NCBI GenBank assembly: GCA_026225555.1
Contig: JAMFSY010000114.1
Span: forward strand, 110,451-174,450
Direction of reading: 5' to 3'
From: Methylacidiphilales bacterium
GTDB taxonomy: Bacteria; Verrucomicrobiota; Verrucomicrobiia; Methylacidiphilales; UBA1321
Length of the DNA: 64,000 nt
Shown here: positions 52,010 through 60,691 of the stretch, one piece after another
How positions within the stretch are numbered: the first letter of the stretch is position 1
Layout of the letters: every line of letters begins with the position of its first letter
Translations under genes and position numbers: made by a program
The notes under the pieces: model-generated
What the model saw: the letters and a program-made list of their open reading frames with translations, nothing else
What the model was told of the DNA's origin: nothing
Databases searched by the model: none

Positions 52010-53170
52010 ATGAGCCTCCGCCGGTTCATCGCTTTTTGCGTGATCGCAGCGCCGTTGGTTGTTGGGGCGCAGACACGCATCAAAGATGTGGCGACTGTCC
52101 AGGGCGCCCGTGATAATCAATTGATCGGCTATGGTCTCGTCGCCGGTTTGGACGGCCAGGGCGATTCCGACAAGCTCCTGACCCAACAGACCGCTGCCAA
52201 TTTGGCCCAGCGTTTCGGCATCCAGATTCAGGCCGCGAATATCACGGCTCATAACATGGCCATCGTCATGGTCACGGCCACCATTCCCTCCTTTGCCCGG
52301 CAGGGCACTAAATTGGATGCCACCGTGGCTTCGCTCGCCGATGCTAAATCGCTTCAGGGAGGCGTGCTCTTGCAGACCCCGTTGGTCGGTGGCGATGGAA
52401 AAGTTTATGCGGTCGCGCAGGGTAGCGTCTTCCTGGGTGGTTTCGATGCGGGAACGGGCGGCGCCGGCGGGGCTTCCGTGCAGAAGAATCACACCACCTC
52501 AGGCGTCGTGACGGGAGGGGCTTTGGTGGAGAATGAAATTCCGACCTCGCTCTTTTCTCAAGGCGTGCTGGAGATCGTGCTTCGGCAGGGCGACTTTACC
52601 TCGGCGGTGCGGATGGCCAATGCCATCAATGAGCAGATCGCGCCCATGGCCGAGGCGGTGAGCCCGACAACGGTGCGGATTTTTGTGCCTAAGGAAATGC
52701 AAAGCCCAGAACGGCAGATGGAGTTCGTCGCCCGGGTTGAAAACGCATCTTTTGTTCCCGACGTGGCGGCCCGTGTTGTGATCAATGAACGCACCGGCAC
52801 GATTGTTTCCAATGCCAATATCCAGATCACCAAAGTGGCGGTCGCTTTCGGGAACTTGACGGTGTCCATTTCCAGCACGCCCGAAGTCTCCCAGCCCAAT
52901 TCCTTCACCGGCGGTGGCGATGGAGGACGAGGTGGAAAACGCGGAAAAGGCGGCGGGGGCGGAGGCGGAGCCAGCACGGAAGTGGTGAATCGCACGACGA
53001 CGAGTGTAACCGAGGAGAAGCGCCGCATGGTCGTTTTCCCGGACATGCCGACGGTGGAAGATGTGGCCTTCGCCCTCAATTCCATGGGCGCCACGCCGCG
53101 TGAGTTGATGTCCATCCTTCAATCCATCAAGGACGCCGGCGCCCTCAACGCGGAGCTCGTCCTCGAATGA
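52010..53170 (+). CDS. flgI: Flagellar P-ring protein FlgI
   Basis: A secreted protein of 386 residues from ATG 52010, which gives a clean signal peptide (MSLRRFIAFCVIAAPLVVGA); an in-frame ATG at 51974 would overlap flgH. TRIKDVATVQGARDNQLIGY, GLVAGLDGQGDS and the end PRELMSILQSIKDAGALNAE are FlgI. An insertion of about 25 residues, mainly glycine with some R/K (encoded about 52906-52976), interrupts the region before VVFPDMPTVEDVA. Confidence 0.95.
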   Translation: MSLRRFIAFCVIAAPLVVGAQTRIKDVATVQGARDNQLIGYGLVAGLDGQGDSDKLLTQQTAANLAQRFGIQIQAANITAHNMAIVMVTATIPSFARQGTKLDATVASLADAKSLQGGVLLQTPLVGGDGKVYAVAQGSVFLGGFDAGTGGAGGASVQKNHTTSGVVTGGALVENEIPTSLFSQGVLEIVLRQGDFTSAVRMANAINEQIAPMAEAVSPTTVRIFVPKEMQSPERQMEFVARVENASFVPDVAARVVINERTGTIVSNANIQITKVAVAFGNLTVSISSTPEVSQPNSFTGGGDGGRGGKRGKGGGGGGGASTEVVNRTTTSVTEEKRRMVVFPDMPTVEDVAFALNSMGATPRELMSILQSIKDAGALNAELVLE

Positions 53171-53520
53171 ACACCGATTTTTCTCTTTCATCGATGACGC
53201 CGCTGGCGCCTCTCGACGCCTCGGCAAGTGGAACGGGAACACCCTCGGATATCCGCGTGAAGCAGGTCGCCCGCGCGATGGAGGGAATGTTTGCCGGCCA
53301 ATTGATGGCGGAACTCGGCAAGGGCCTGGGAGGCTCTTCCAAGAGCGGCTCGGACTCTCCCTATCAGGATTTTATCCAGCAGGCGATGAGCCAGCAGGTG
53401 ACCTCGGGTGGGGGATTCGGCCTGGCCAAGTTCATCGAGAATTATCTCCACAAAAACGTCCCGGAAGCACAAGCGACGACAACGAAAGGTATTCACTCTT
53501 ATGGCCGCCGCATCGAATAA
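53167..53520 (+). CDS. flgJ: FlgJ-type rod-binding protein (no muramidase domain)
   Basis: A 117-residue protein equal to the N-terminal rod-binding half of FlgJ: ARAMEGMFAGQLMAELGKGL, YQDFIQQAMSQQVTSGGGFG and LAKFIENYL. There is no glucosaminidase domain, so peptidoglycan must be opened by another enzyme. It overlaps flgI by ATGA and flgN by 20 bp. Confidence 0.9.
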   Translation: MNTDFSLSSMTPLAPLDASASGTGTPSDIRVKQVARAMEGMFAGQLMAELGKGLGGSSKSGSDSPYQDFIQQAMSQQVTSGGGFGLAKFIENYLHKNVPEAQATTTKGIHSYGRRIE

Positions 53521-53929
53521 TTCAGGTCGTCCCATTCTCAAGGAATTCGATCTCCTGCTTGAGGAGATGATCGCCCTGCAAAAGAAGGAGCAGTCGTTGA
53601 TTCTGGAAAGGCGCACCGACGATCTCGCCCACGCCACCCGATCAATTGAACGGGTGGGCGAACGCATGCAAAGCATGGAGGTCGAGGTGCGGCGCGAATT
53701 GCAGAAAGCTCCGGCGAATGAAGCTCCGCAGGATCGATTGGAGGAAAAGCTGGGTCAAATCCGGCGACTCGCCCAGCAGAACCACACGCTGCTTGAGCAC
53801 TCTCTCTATTTTTTACAGCAGCTTTTTCAGCAGGTCCTCGAAAGGGATACGCCATTGCATCTCTATAATTTTAACGGTCACGCCTTTCAGCGCGACAGCG
53901 GCGGGGCTCTCCTCGAAACCAAGATTTAA
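53501..53929 (+). CDS. flgN: FlgN family chaperone for FlgK/FlgL
   Basis: A 142-residue helical protein, start ATG 53501 within flgJ. ILKEFDLLLEEMIALQKKEQ and IRRLAQQNHTLLEHSLYFLQ match the FlgN helical pattern. It stands right before flgK and flgL, its usual clients. Confidence 0.82.
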   Translation: MAAASNNSGRPILKEFDLLLEEMIALQKKEQSLILERRTDDLAHATRSIERVGERMQSMEVEVRRELQKAPANEAPQDRLEEKLGQIRRLAQQNHTLLEHSLYFLQQLFQQVLERDTPLHLYNFNGHAFQRDSGGALLETKI

Positions 53930-53956
53930 CCCCACCGCTTCCAAAGGAATATCGAT

Positions 53957-55423
53957 ATGTCTGGAATTGGACTCAACGGCGCCTTGTTCATGGGCAGCCA
54001 ATCGCTGAACGCCCAGCGCATCGCCATCGAAACGATTGGCAACAACATCTCCAACGTCAACACGCCGGGCTATGCGCGGCAACGCGCGAATCTGGTCGCT
54101 GACGTCGTCGTCAACCAGAATGGTGGCGAGAGCGGGACGGGCGCTTCCGTTTCCAATGTCGAGTCGCTGCGGAGCACACTTCTCGACGGTCTTGTCCAAC
54201 AATCCATGGGCAACCAGGGTTTTGCCGACGATCAGGCCAGCCTATCCTCGACCGTTCAAGATGCGCTCGGCGAACAGCTGAGTTCGACCAGTACGGGCAG
54301 CTCGAGTTCCACCGCATCGGTGCAGAGCAGCGGTGCGATCCAGGATGCCATGTCTAATTTTTTCAGCGCCTTTCAGAATCTGGCCAGTTCGCCAACCGAT
54401 CCCACCGCCCGGCAAGCCGTGGCGCAGGATGGGGCCGCGCTGGCCAGCGGCATCCAGGGCGCCTATCAGCGGCTGCAGCAAACGCAAAGTGGAATCGCGG
54501 CCGATGCTTCCGGGATCACCACCCAGATCAACCAGCTCTCCAAATCCATCGCCTCTCTCAACCAGCAAATCAAGGTGGTTGAGGCATCATCGGGCACGAC
54601 GGCCAACGATTTGCGCGACACCCGCATCGCGGATACCGAAAAACTTTCCAACCTGGTCAACATCACCGCGACGACGCAGAACGATGGAACGGTCTCCGTG
54701 GCCCTGGCTGACAGTCCTTCCGTCCTGCTGGTCAGTGGCTCGAATGGCGGCGGGGCGGGCGCGACTCAGAGTCTAAGCGTTTCCTATAATGCCTCGGCGG
54801 TCGTGCCCCTGACCGTGTCTGGCAGCACGACCGGCGTGCTGGGAACCGGGGTTCCTTCCTCTGGCTCGCTCGGCTCGCACCTCGATGTGGCGAACAACCT
54901 GATCGGCTCTCCCGGTTCCAGCGGCGATACGGGAATTCTCGGCGCACTCGACGATGTGGCCAATCAATTGCGGACCCAGGTGAATACCCAGCATGGTCTT
55001 GGTTTCGACTCGAACGGCAATGCGGGCGGCGTCTTTTTCGATGGCACGGGAGCCGCGGATCTGGCGGTCGATCCAGCCATTACCAAGAATCCCTCACTCA
55101 TCGCGGCGGGCAATGGCAGTGGCGTGCTGGACGGCAGCAACGCCCTCGCCTTGTCCCAGATCCAGAACCAGCCCGCGATCATTCCGGCGTTTCAGACGCT
55201 GGTCAGCAACCTCGGGACGACGGTCAGCACGGCGCAGACGAGCCAGACCACACAGGACCAGGTGACCACACAATTGCAAAATCAACGCGATTCCGTCTCC
55301 GGCGTGTCGATGGATGAAGAGATGACTAATCTCATCAGCTTTCAACAAGCCTATGATGCTTCGGCCCGTTTTATCACGACCATTTCCAATCTCTACGACA
55401 CGCTCATCAACAAAACCGTCTAA
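53957..55423 (+). CDS. flgK: Hook-filament junction protein FlgK
   Basis: A 488-residue protein. N-terminal LNAQRIAIETIGNNISNVNT and PGYARQRANLV, a coiled region with ITTQINQLSKSIASLNQQIK and DTRIADTEKLSNLV, and C-terminal VSMDEEMTNLISFQQAYDAS are standard FlgK. AAAGGAA precedes ATG 53957. Confidence 0.96.
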   Translation: MSGIGLNGALFMGSQSLNAQRIAIETIGNNISNVNTPGYARQRANLVADVVVNQNGGESGTGASVSNVESLRSTLLDGLVQQSMGNQGFADDQASLSSTVQDALGEQLSSTSTGSSSSTASVQSSGAIQDAMSNFFSAFQNLASSPTDPTARQAVAQDGAALASGIQGAYQRLQQTQSGIAADASGITTQINQLSKSIASLNQQIKVVEASSGTTANDLRDTRIADTEKLSNLVNITATTQNDGTVSVALADSPSVLLVSGSNGGGAGATQSLSVSYNASAVVPLTVSGSTTGVLGTGVPSSGSLGSHLDVANNLIGSPGSSGDTGILGALDDVANQLRTQVNTQHGLGFDSNGNAGGVFFDGTGAADLAVDPAITKNPSLIAAGNGSGVLDGSNALALSQIQNQPAIIPAFQTLVSNLGTTVSTAQTSQTTQDQVTTQLQNQRDSVSGVSMDEEMTNLISFQQAYDASARFITTISNLYDTLINKTV

Positions 55424-55429
55424 AACCTC

Positions 55430-56359
55430 ATGCGCGTAACCTCCAACACCTACACGGACCTGGTCCTCTCCAGTTCCCAGAACGCCCAGCAACGCCTGGC
55501 CCAGTTGCAGCAGCAAATCGCCACCGGCACCACAATTCAGGCTCCTTCGGACGACTCCATTGCCTATGGGCAGGCGGTGCGGACGCAGGCTTCGATTACG
55601 AAACTGAACGCCTACAGCCAGGCGGTTTCCCAGGCGACCTCCATGACGTCGCAAAACTACCAGGCGATGAGCAGTCTTCACCAAGTCGTGGCCAAGGCGG
55701 GGGAACTGGTCTCGGGCGTCAACTCGACGATGTCGTCAGCCGATCTGCAGGCCTACGGCACGCAGATGAGTTCCCTCCTTTCCCAGATGACGAGCATCGT
55801 CAATCAGGCGCCGGACGGCAACTACCTCTTTGGTGGTTCGAGCAACCAGCGCCCGCTTGATCCTTCCACTCAAGCCTACAATGCATCGACCAACAGTGAG
55901 GGCACCACCATCAATGTTCAGGATGGCAATGCCGTACCGGTGGGCATTGTCGCCGGGCGATCGGGGACGCCCCCGGTCGATGGTTTTCTCTATGATTCGA
56001 CTTCGGGAGTCGATGTCGTCTCGGCCATCACTCAGGCCCGCGATGACCTCAATTCGGGAAATATCACCGCCCTCCAGACGACGGATCTGCCGGCGCTTAA
56101 CAAAGCCCTCGATCATATTTCTCTCTACGTGGGCAGCACTGCGGCCAACATGGCCGCGGTTCAGACCGCCGATCAGTCCAACCAACAGCAGAATGTTTCC
56201 CAGCAAACACGATTGAATGGTTTGACCCAGACCAACCTGCCGAATGTCACCATCCAGTTGCAGCAGGTCCAGATGCAGTACCAAGCTTCGCTCCAGGCGG
56301 GAACGAGGATCATGGGCCTATCCATGCTCAATTACATGAGCTCCGTACCCAACTCTTAA
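55430..56359 (+). CDS. flgL: Hook-filament junction protein FlgL
   Basis: A 309-residue flagellin-related protein: MRVTSNTYTDLVLSSSQNAQ, LQQQIATGTTIQAPSDDSIA, SIVNQAPDGNYLFGGSSN and the C-terminal LQQVQMQYQASLQAGTRIMG. It joins FlgK to the filament. It begins 6 bp after flgK. Confidence 0.95.
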   Translation: MRVTSNTYTDLVLSSSQNAQQRLAQLQQQIATGTTIQAPSDDSIAYGQAVRTQASITKLNAYSQAVSQATSMTSQNYQAMSSLHQVVAKAGELVSGVNSTMSSADLQAYGTQMSSLLSQMTSIVNQAPDGNYLFGGSSNQRPLDPSTQAYNASTNSEGTTINVQDGNAVPVGIVAGRSGTPPVDGFLYDSTSGVDVVSAITQARDDLNSGNITALQTTDLPALNKALDHISLYVGSTAANMAAVQTADQSNQQQNVSQQTRLNGLTQTNLPNVTIQLQQVQMQYQASLQAGTRIMGLSMLNYMSSVPNS

Positions 56360-56375
56360 CCCAAAACTCTATTCT

Positions 56376-56813
56376 ATGACTACCACAACCGACGACCTCA
56401 CGGTGGAGCAGGCGCTTCACGAAAAAATCATTCATTTTCCCTCCGGCCTTCCGGGCTTTCCCGCCGACCGGGAATTCCTCATGGCGCAGCAGCCGGAGGA
56501 GCGGCCCTTCGCCTGGATGCAATCGATCAACGATCCCGAACTGACTTTCGCCGTGGTCGATGCCTATTCCTGGATCAAGGATTTCACCCTGGAAGTCGAT
56601 GATGCCGTGCTCGAGGAAATGGGATCGATGGATCCCATGGACTACGCCGTTTATTTCATTCTTCGCATTGAGAAGAAGGACAATCGGACCACGCTTCACG
56701 CCAAACCCAACGCGCCCGTGCTCGTCAATGTGCGAAATCGGCAGGCCCGGCAGGTCGTTGTCCCGCTCGACTCCACCATGGAGCAAGCGGAAGCCCTTTG
56801 CCTTCAACTTTAA
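56376..56813 (+). CDS. fliW: Flagellar assembly factor FliW
   Basis: A 145-residue protein: IIHFPSGLPGFPADREFLMA, FAWMQSINDPELTFAVVDAY and VLVNVRNRQARQVVVPLDS are typical FliW. FliW binds CsrA and flagellin, freeing flagellin mRNA when flagellin leaves the cell. Next to csrA, as in many bacteria. Confidence 0.96.
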   Translation: MTTTTDDLTVEQALHEKIIHFPSGLPGFPADREFLMAQQPEERPFAWMQSINDPELTFAVVDAYSWIKDFTLEVDDAVLEEMGSMDPMDYAVYFILRIEKKDNRTTLHAKPNAPVLVNVRNRQARQVVVPLDSTMEQAEALCLQL

Positions 56814-56831
56814 ACCTGCTATTCAAAATCT

Positions 56832-57080
56832 ATGCTCGTCCTAAGTCGCAAGGTTGGCGAGTCGATCAAACTCGCCGACGATATCGAAATCACCGTCCTC
56901 GCCGTCGATAACCAGCGGGTCCGCCTGGGTATTCGCGCGCCTCGCCACATTGAGGTTCGCCGCAGCGGTCCCGAGGTCAACGTCAGCGAAGACAATCGCG
57001 AAGCGGCCGTGCCGGCCGACGCGACCGACAAGACAACTCTTCTTCGCCAGGCAGCTTCCGCGAAAAAGAAGCAGGACTAG
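56832..57080 (+). CDS. csrA: Carbon storage regulator CsrA
   Basis: An 82-residue RNA-binding protein beginning MLVLSRKVGESIKLADDIEI with NQRVRLGIRAPRHIEVRR, the canonical CsrA core. It represses translation at GGA sites; the flagellin ribosome site holds two GGA triplets. The tail has an unusual Asp/Thr-rich end DATDKTTLLRQAASAKK. Partner FliW precedes it. Confidence 0.97.
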   Translation: MLVLSRKVGESIKLADDIEITVLAVDNQRVRLGIRAPRHIEVRRSGPEVNVSEDNREAAVPADATDKTTLLRQAASAKKKQD

Positions 57081-57088
57081 GTCCTTCT

Positions 57089-57118
57089 TTCGCTGGCCCG
57101 GTTTTCCGGGTCAGCGAA
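57089..57118. terminator. Hairpin between csrA and the convergent gene
   Basis: A 13-bp stem (TTCGCTGGCCCGG / CCGGGTCAGCGAA, one G-T wobble) with a TTTT loop covers 57089-57118. No T-run follows on either strand, so termination may be factor-assisted. The far arm overlaps the stop codon of the minus-strand gene ending at 57111. Confidence 0.6.
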
Positions 57119-57788
57119 GCTTGACGGGAGTTCCAGCGCCGAATCTATCATGTAGAAAAGTCAGGAACTTATCATTCGACTTCGGGACGGGAGTCGAAGG
57201 GTTCGCCGCGCGATCAATCAGGAAATCGAAACGATCGAACGCGATGTCATTTAGATTGTTGGAACGCAGAAAGCGGCGCGCCTGCTCAAACCATCCGTTT
57301 CTAAGATAGCAACGCAGGACGATCTCGATCGACTCGTTATCCAATATCCCGCCTGCCTCGGTGGCGAGCGCATGCAGCAGCGCGAGGCTTCGCGGACGAT
57401 TCAGCGCCGAAAGAAAGACAAGGCACAACTGCAGATCCATGAGTTCGAGTCGGCCCTGGCAGGCGTGATTCTCCACCGCGTCTTCCCACAGATTGATTTT
57501 ATCGATCGCGGGTAGTTGGACGCCATAACCAAGATGCCGATCTCGCAGCAGGAGGAGCGCAGCAACGCAATCCTTCGGTTGACCCGGGACGAAGTTTCCA
57601 CTCAATCGCGAAAGTTTCTCGTGCTGATTTCGGGACACGTATAGATAGAAAAGGATATTGGAAACGATCCCGATGGCTTTCTCCGGAATAGGGCCGATTT
57701 GTTCCACCGCATCGATGGCCCAGGCCCATTCCTCGCGTTCCATGGCGCGTTTGATCGCGGCCAGCCGGGATTGGAATTCAATTTGCAT
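57111..57788 (-). CDS. Hypothetical helical-repeat protein downstream of GT9-like gene
   Basis: A 225-residue protein, start ATG 57788 within the end of the glycosyltransferase gene (11-bp overlap). It is rich in short helices (RLAAIKRAMEREEWAWAIDA; LQLCLVFLSALNRPRSLALL; NGWFEQARRFLRSNNLNDIA), recalling TPR-like repeats. No family recognised. Linked with glycosyltransferase and mcp by position. Confidence 0.55.
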   Translation of the reverse strand: MQIEFQSRLAAIKRAMEREEWAWAIDAVEQIGPIPEKAIGIVSNILFYLYVSRNQHEKLSRLSGNFVPGQPKDCVAALLLLRDRHLGYGVQLPAIDKINLWEDAVENHACQGRLELMDLQLCLVFLSALNRPRSLALLHALATEAGGILDNESIEIVLRCYLRNGWFEQARRFLRSNNLNDIAFDRFDFLIDRAANPSTPVPKSNDKFLTFLHDRFGAGTPVKLR

Positions 57789-58893
57789 AGGAAAAGCGCC
57801 TCGCTTCGAACAATTGTTCAACGACCGCAACCACCTGTTTGGCCTCGATCGAATTGGTGCAGGGAGGGACCTCCTCCAACAAAGGGCATTGGCGCAGATA
57901 ACTGGCGGTGGACCACCAGCAGCCGCCGCAAATGCGAGGCGCGATATTGATGTTCGATTTCATCCCGAAGAACTCCAGAGGAGTTGATCCGAAAAAGACG
58001 ACGGAGGGAGTTTCCACCGCGCGGGCGAGGTTAACCAGGCCTCCCTCCGGGCCGAGCAGGAGCCGGGCGCCCTTGATCAGGCCGGCTGCTTCCAGAAGAT
58101 TTGTTTTGCCGCGAAGATCATGATCGACCGGGTAATTCCCGGGATCGTTCGTTGTTCCCAACAGAAGCGTGGGAATCGCCAAAGTTTTAAGTTGAGAGAG
58201 AATTTCTCTCATGCGGGCGTGCGGTAGGCTCTTCGTCCAAAGGGAGCCCTGAAGGGGAAGCCATTCCGCCGCATTGCTCACCACGATATAATCCGACGGA
58301 AGGGAGAACCTGGCCAGGGCCGTCTCCTGATCGGGAAGATCAATTTGCAGCGCCTCGAAATCCTCATCGGGGAAGCCCGAGGTGTGGGCCATCAATTCAT
58401 ACATCGACCAACCCGCCGCACGGGCCTCCCGACAGAGAAAATCGTTGTCATAGGGAAAGTTCTGCACCTTGCCCAACCAACCTGTCTGGATCTTTTGGGC
58501 GTCTTCAATAAATTGAAGTTGTTCCCGATTAAAGCGGGGCCGAATCGAAAGGGTATATTTAATGACGTACCGGCATTCGACCAACAGGTCATAGGAATGC
58601 TCCTTCAATTTATTCCGGAGCAAATAGTGATAACCCGCCGGGATCCGAATATGTTTTTTGAGGTAGGAAACCGATTCCAATAACTTCGATCCCAGGGAAT
58701 CAGAATGAACCAGAATGAAGGTCGCTTGGGGAAACGTCTTCCGCAAGGACCGAAGCAGGGGCGTGATTTGAATCACGTCCCCATAACTTCCCAATCCAAA
58801 AACAAGGATGACCTGTCCCGTTTGCGACTCCCTTTCGATGGAGTCAACTGCTTCGTTAATCCGCCGATTGATTTCGTTCGTCGGCTTGATCAT
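57778..58893 (-). CDS. Glycosyltransferase family 9-like protein (heptosyltransferase-like)
   Basis: A 371-residue GT-B protein: VFGLGSYGDVIQITPLLRSL resembles the N-terminal GxGD motif of ADP-heptose:LPS heptosyltransferases, and LLLGPEGGLVNLARAVETPS followed by VVFFGSTPLEF matches their nucleotide-binding block. The tail carries several cysteines (ICGGCWWSTASYLRQCPLL). It begins 44 bp after mcp, so it may be co-transcribed with it. Acceptor unknown: LPS or a surface protein. Confidence 0.78.
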   Translation of the reverse strand: MIKPTNEINRRINEAVDSIERESQTGQVILVFGLGSYGDVIQITPLLRSLRKTFPQATFILVHSDSLGSKLLESVSYLKKHIRIPAGYHYLLRNKLKEHSYDLLVECRYVIKYTLSIRPRFNREQLQFIEDAQKIQTGWLGKVQNFPYDNDFLCREARAAGWSMYELMAHTSGFPDEDFEALQIDLPDQETALARFSLPSDYIVVSNAAEWLPLQGSLWTKSLPHARMREILSQLKTLAIPTLLLGTTNDPGNYPVDHDLRGKTNLLEAAGLIKGARLLLGPEGGLVNLARAVETPSVVFFGSTPLEFFGMKSNINIAPRICGGCWWSTASYLRQCPLLEEVPPCTNSIEAKQVVAVVEQLFEARRFSYAN

Positions 58894-58937
58894 CGAGGTT
58901 TTTTGAATCTGAAATCAAAACGTGATCGGCCCACTGA

Positions 58938-60626
58938 TTACATATCCATGAACGAGTCGTGGGGATCGTTTCCGTTATGGCCGTTGTGACCATTATGCTT
59001 GGCGGTGGCCACGGGCTGGTTCTGGCGGCGAGTCAAGGTCATCGGCGCGATGGAAAGCGGCATTGATTTTTGGAGTGAGGGCTTACTCTTGGACGATTCT
59101 CTTGGGACGGCAGAGTTGCCCTTCACCAGCTTGACCAGAACTTCGACCCCGGCCCGTAGTTCGACCGATTGGGCGGTCAATTCTTCGGAGGCGCTGGCCG
59201 TCTGTTCCGAGCCGGCGGCATTGGCCTGCGTGACTTGATTCATCTGGGCGATGGCGCTGTTGATCTGCTCGAGTCCGGTATTTTGTTCCTTCGATGCATC
59301 GGTGATCTGGCCAACGAGGGAATCGACTTCCCTGGCCTTCGTGACGATATGGTTGAGACTTTCGCGGACGCCGTTCGCCTTCTGGACGACCTCGGCGATG
59401 CGGCTGGCCACCTTGCTGTTCACCTCGACCCCGCAGTTGCTTTGATTGACCGAGCTCTCGATCATCTGGGCTGTTTCCTTGGCGGCATCGGCGCTGCGCT
59501 TGGCCAGGTTGCGGACTTCCTCGGCGACGACCGCGAAGCCCATGCCGGCTTCTCCTGCCCGGGCGGCTTCCACCGCGGCGTTCAGGGCCAGGATATTGGT
59601 TTGAAAGGCGATTTCATCAATGGTCGAGATGATCTTGGAGACATCGTTACTGGAAGCCTTGATGCCCAGGATAGCCTGTCCCATTTCATTGCTGGCGAGT
59701 TGAATCGCCTCCATCGCACCCTGCATTTCCTCGGTGCGCTGGGCGCCGGTTTCGGCGGCGGTACGGGTTTCGCTGGAGAGTGTCTGGGCGTGTTTGGCAT
59801 TTTCAGCGTTGCGCTTGGTCATGCTGCCAATCTCCTCCAGGGCGGCGCTGGTTTCTTCCAGCGAGGCGGCCTGTTCACTGGCGCCTTGGGCCAGGGCTTG
59901 GCTGGCGGAGGCGAGTTGGCTCGAGGCGGAGACGATCTGGCTGGCCCCTTCGCCCAGGGTTTCGGCCACTTGGGTCAAGACCCCGTTGAGACTGCGGACA
60001 ATCAGATAACCGATGATGCCGCCGGCCAAAAGCGTGATGATCACCGATACGTTGACTCCCGCTGCACTAGCGTTCGCCAGGTTCGCGCTGGCCGTACTTT
60101 CCGTGTTGGCGCTGTTTTTATTGTAGTCAATCTCCGCCTGAAGAGCTTCGTGATACTTGAGAAGCGCCGGTTCGACCTGCTTCTGAAATAGATCATACGC
60201 GGCGGCATCTTTAAGTTCCGAGCTCAGTTGCCGTACCGGCGCCCAGGCTGCCCGATAAGTATCACGGGCTTCGATCGTTTTATCATAGAACGGCTTTTCG
60301 ACAGGGTCGGCGTCGGCGATCAGTTTGTAATCGCCGAGCTCTTTATCGATCGACTCCCGGGCCGCAGTGATTTGGCTCTCATTGGCCTGCACGTCGGCCG
60401 GGGTGCTTGACATAATGTGTTTCAAAAGCAGGACATTGACGCCGGTAGTTTGTTGGAGAAGCTGGCTGAGAGTTTCGACGCTGGGAAATTGATTGTCGTG
60501 GATATCGTCCGCATAGAATTTGAGCTTATTGATGCTTAGCGAAGTGAGAACGCCCACGATCACATTGATCAGAACAAGAAGGCTCAGGCCGAGGATGACC
60601 CGCTTTTTGATGGTCCAGTTTTTCAT
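58938..60626 (-). CDS. Methyl-accepting chemotaxis protein with four-helix periplasmic sensor
   Basis: A 562-residue receptor. Membrane helices at about 10-32 and 187-207 flank a helical periplasmic domain of the 4HB_MCP kind. The cytoplasmic hairpin tip [20 protein letters not shown] is near residue 339, followed by [25 protein letters not shown] domain is not obvious. The C-terminus has an [10 protein letters not shown]-rich tail, not a CheR tether. A sigma-28-like promoter lies at 60668-60642. Confidence 0.93.
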   Translation of the reverse strand: MKNWTIKKRVILGLSLLVLINVIVGVLTSLSINKLKFYADDIHDNQFPSVETLSQLLQQTTGVNVLLLKHIMSSTPADVQANESQITAARESIDKELGDYKLIADADPVEKPFYDKTIEARDTYRAAWAPVRQLSSELKDAAAYDLFQKQVEPALLKYHEALQAEIDYNKNSANTESTASANLANASAAGVNVSVIITLLAGGIIGYLIVRSLNGVLTQVAETLGEGASQIVSASSQLASASQALAQGASEQAASLEETSAALEEIGSMTKRNAENAKHAQTLSSETRTAAETGAQRTEEMQGAMEAIQLASNEMGQAILGIKASSNDVSKIISTIDEIAFQTNILALNAAVEAARAGEAGMGFAVVAEEVRNLAKRSADAAKETAQMIESSVNQSNCGVEVNSKVASRIAEVVQKANGVRESLNHIVTKAREVDSLVGQITDASKEQNTGLEQINSAIAQMNQVTQANAAGSEQTASASEELTAQSVELRAGVEVLVKLVKGNSAVPRESSKSKPSLQKSMPLSIAPMTLTRRQNQPVATAKHNGHNGHNGNDPHDSFMDM

Positions 60627-60641
60627 AGATAGTTTTGCATT

Positions 60642-60668
60642 TTATCGGTTGGGGATGGGAGATTATTA
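60642..60668 (-). promoter_or_regulatory. Sigma-28 promoter of mcp
   Basis: The minus strand reads TAAT (60668-60665), 15 nt, ACCGATAA (60649-60642): 3 of 4 and 7 of 8 matches to consensus. Predicted leader to ATG 60626 is about 9 nt (AAACTATCT) and holds no Shine-Dalgarno sequence. Confidence 0.6.
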
Positions 60669-60691
60669 GCGCTCTCTCCGGAGCGCTGTGC

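Noticed and set aside
58923-58930. GCCGATCA upstream of the GT9-like gene
   Set aside because: Good -10 core but no -35 at 15 nt; the gene is more simply co-transcribed with mcp.
59169-60191. 340-codon open frame antisense to mcp
   Set aside because: Opposite a clear MCP; glycine/aspartate-rich shadow.
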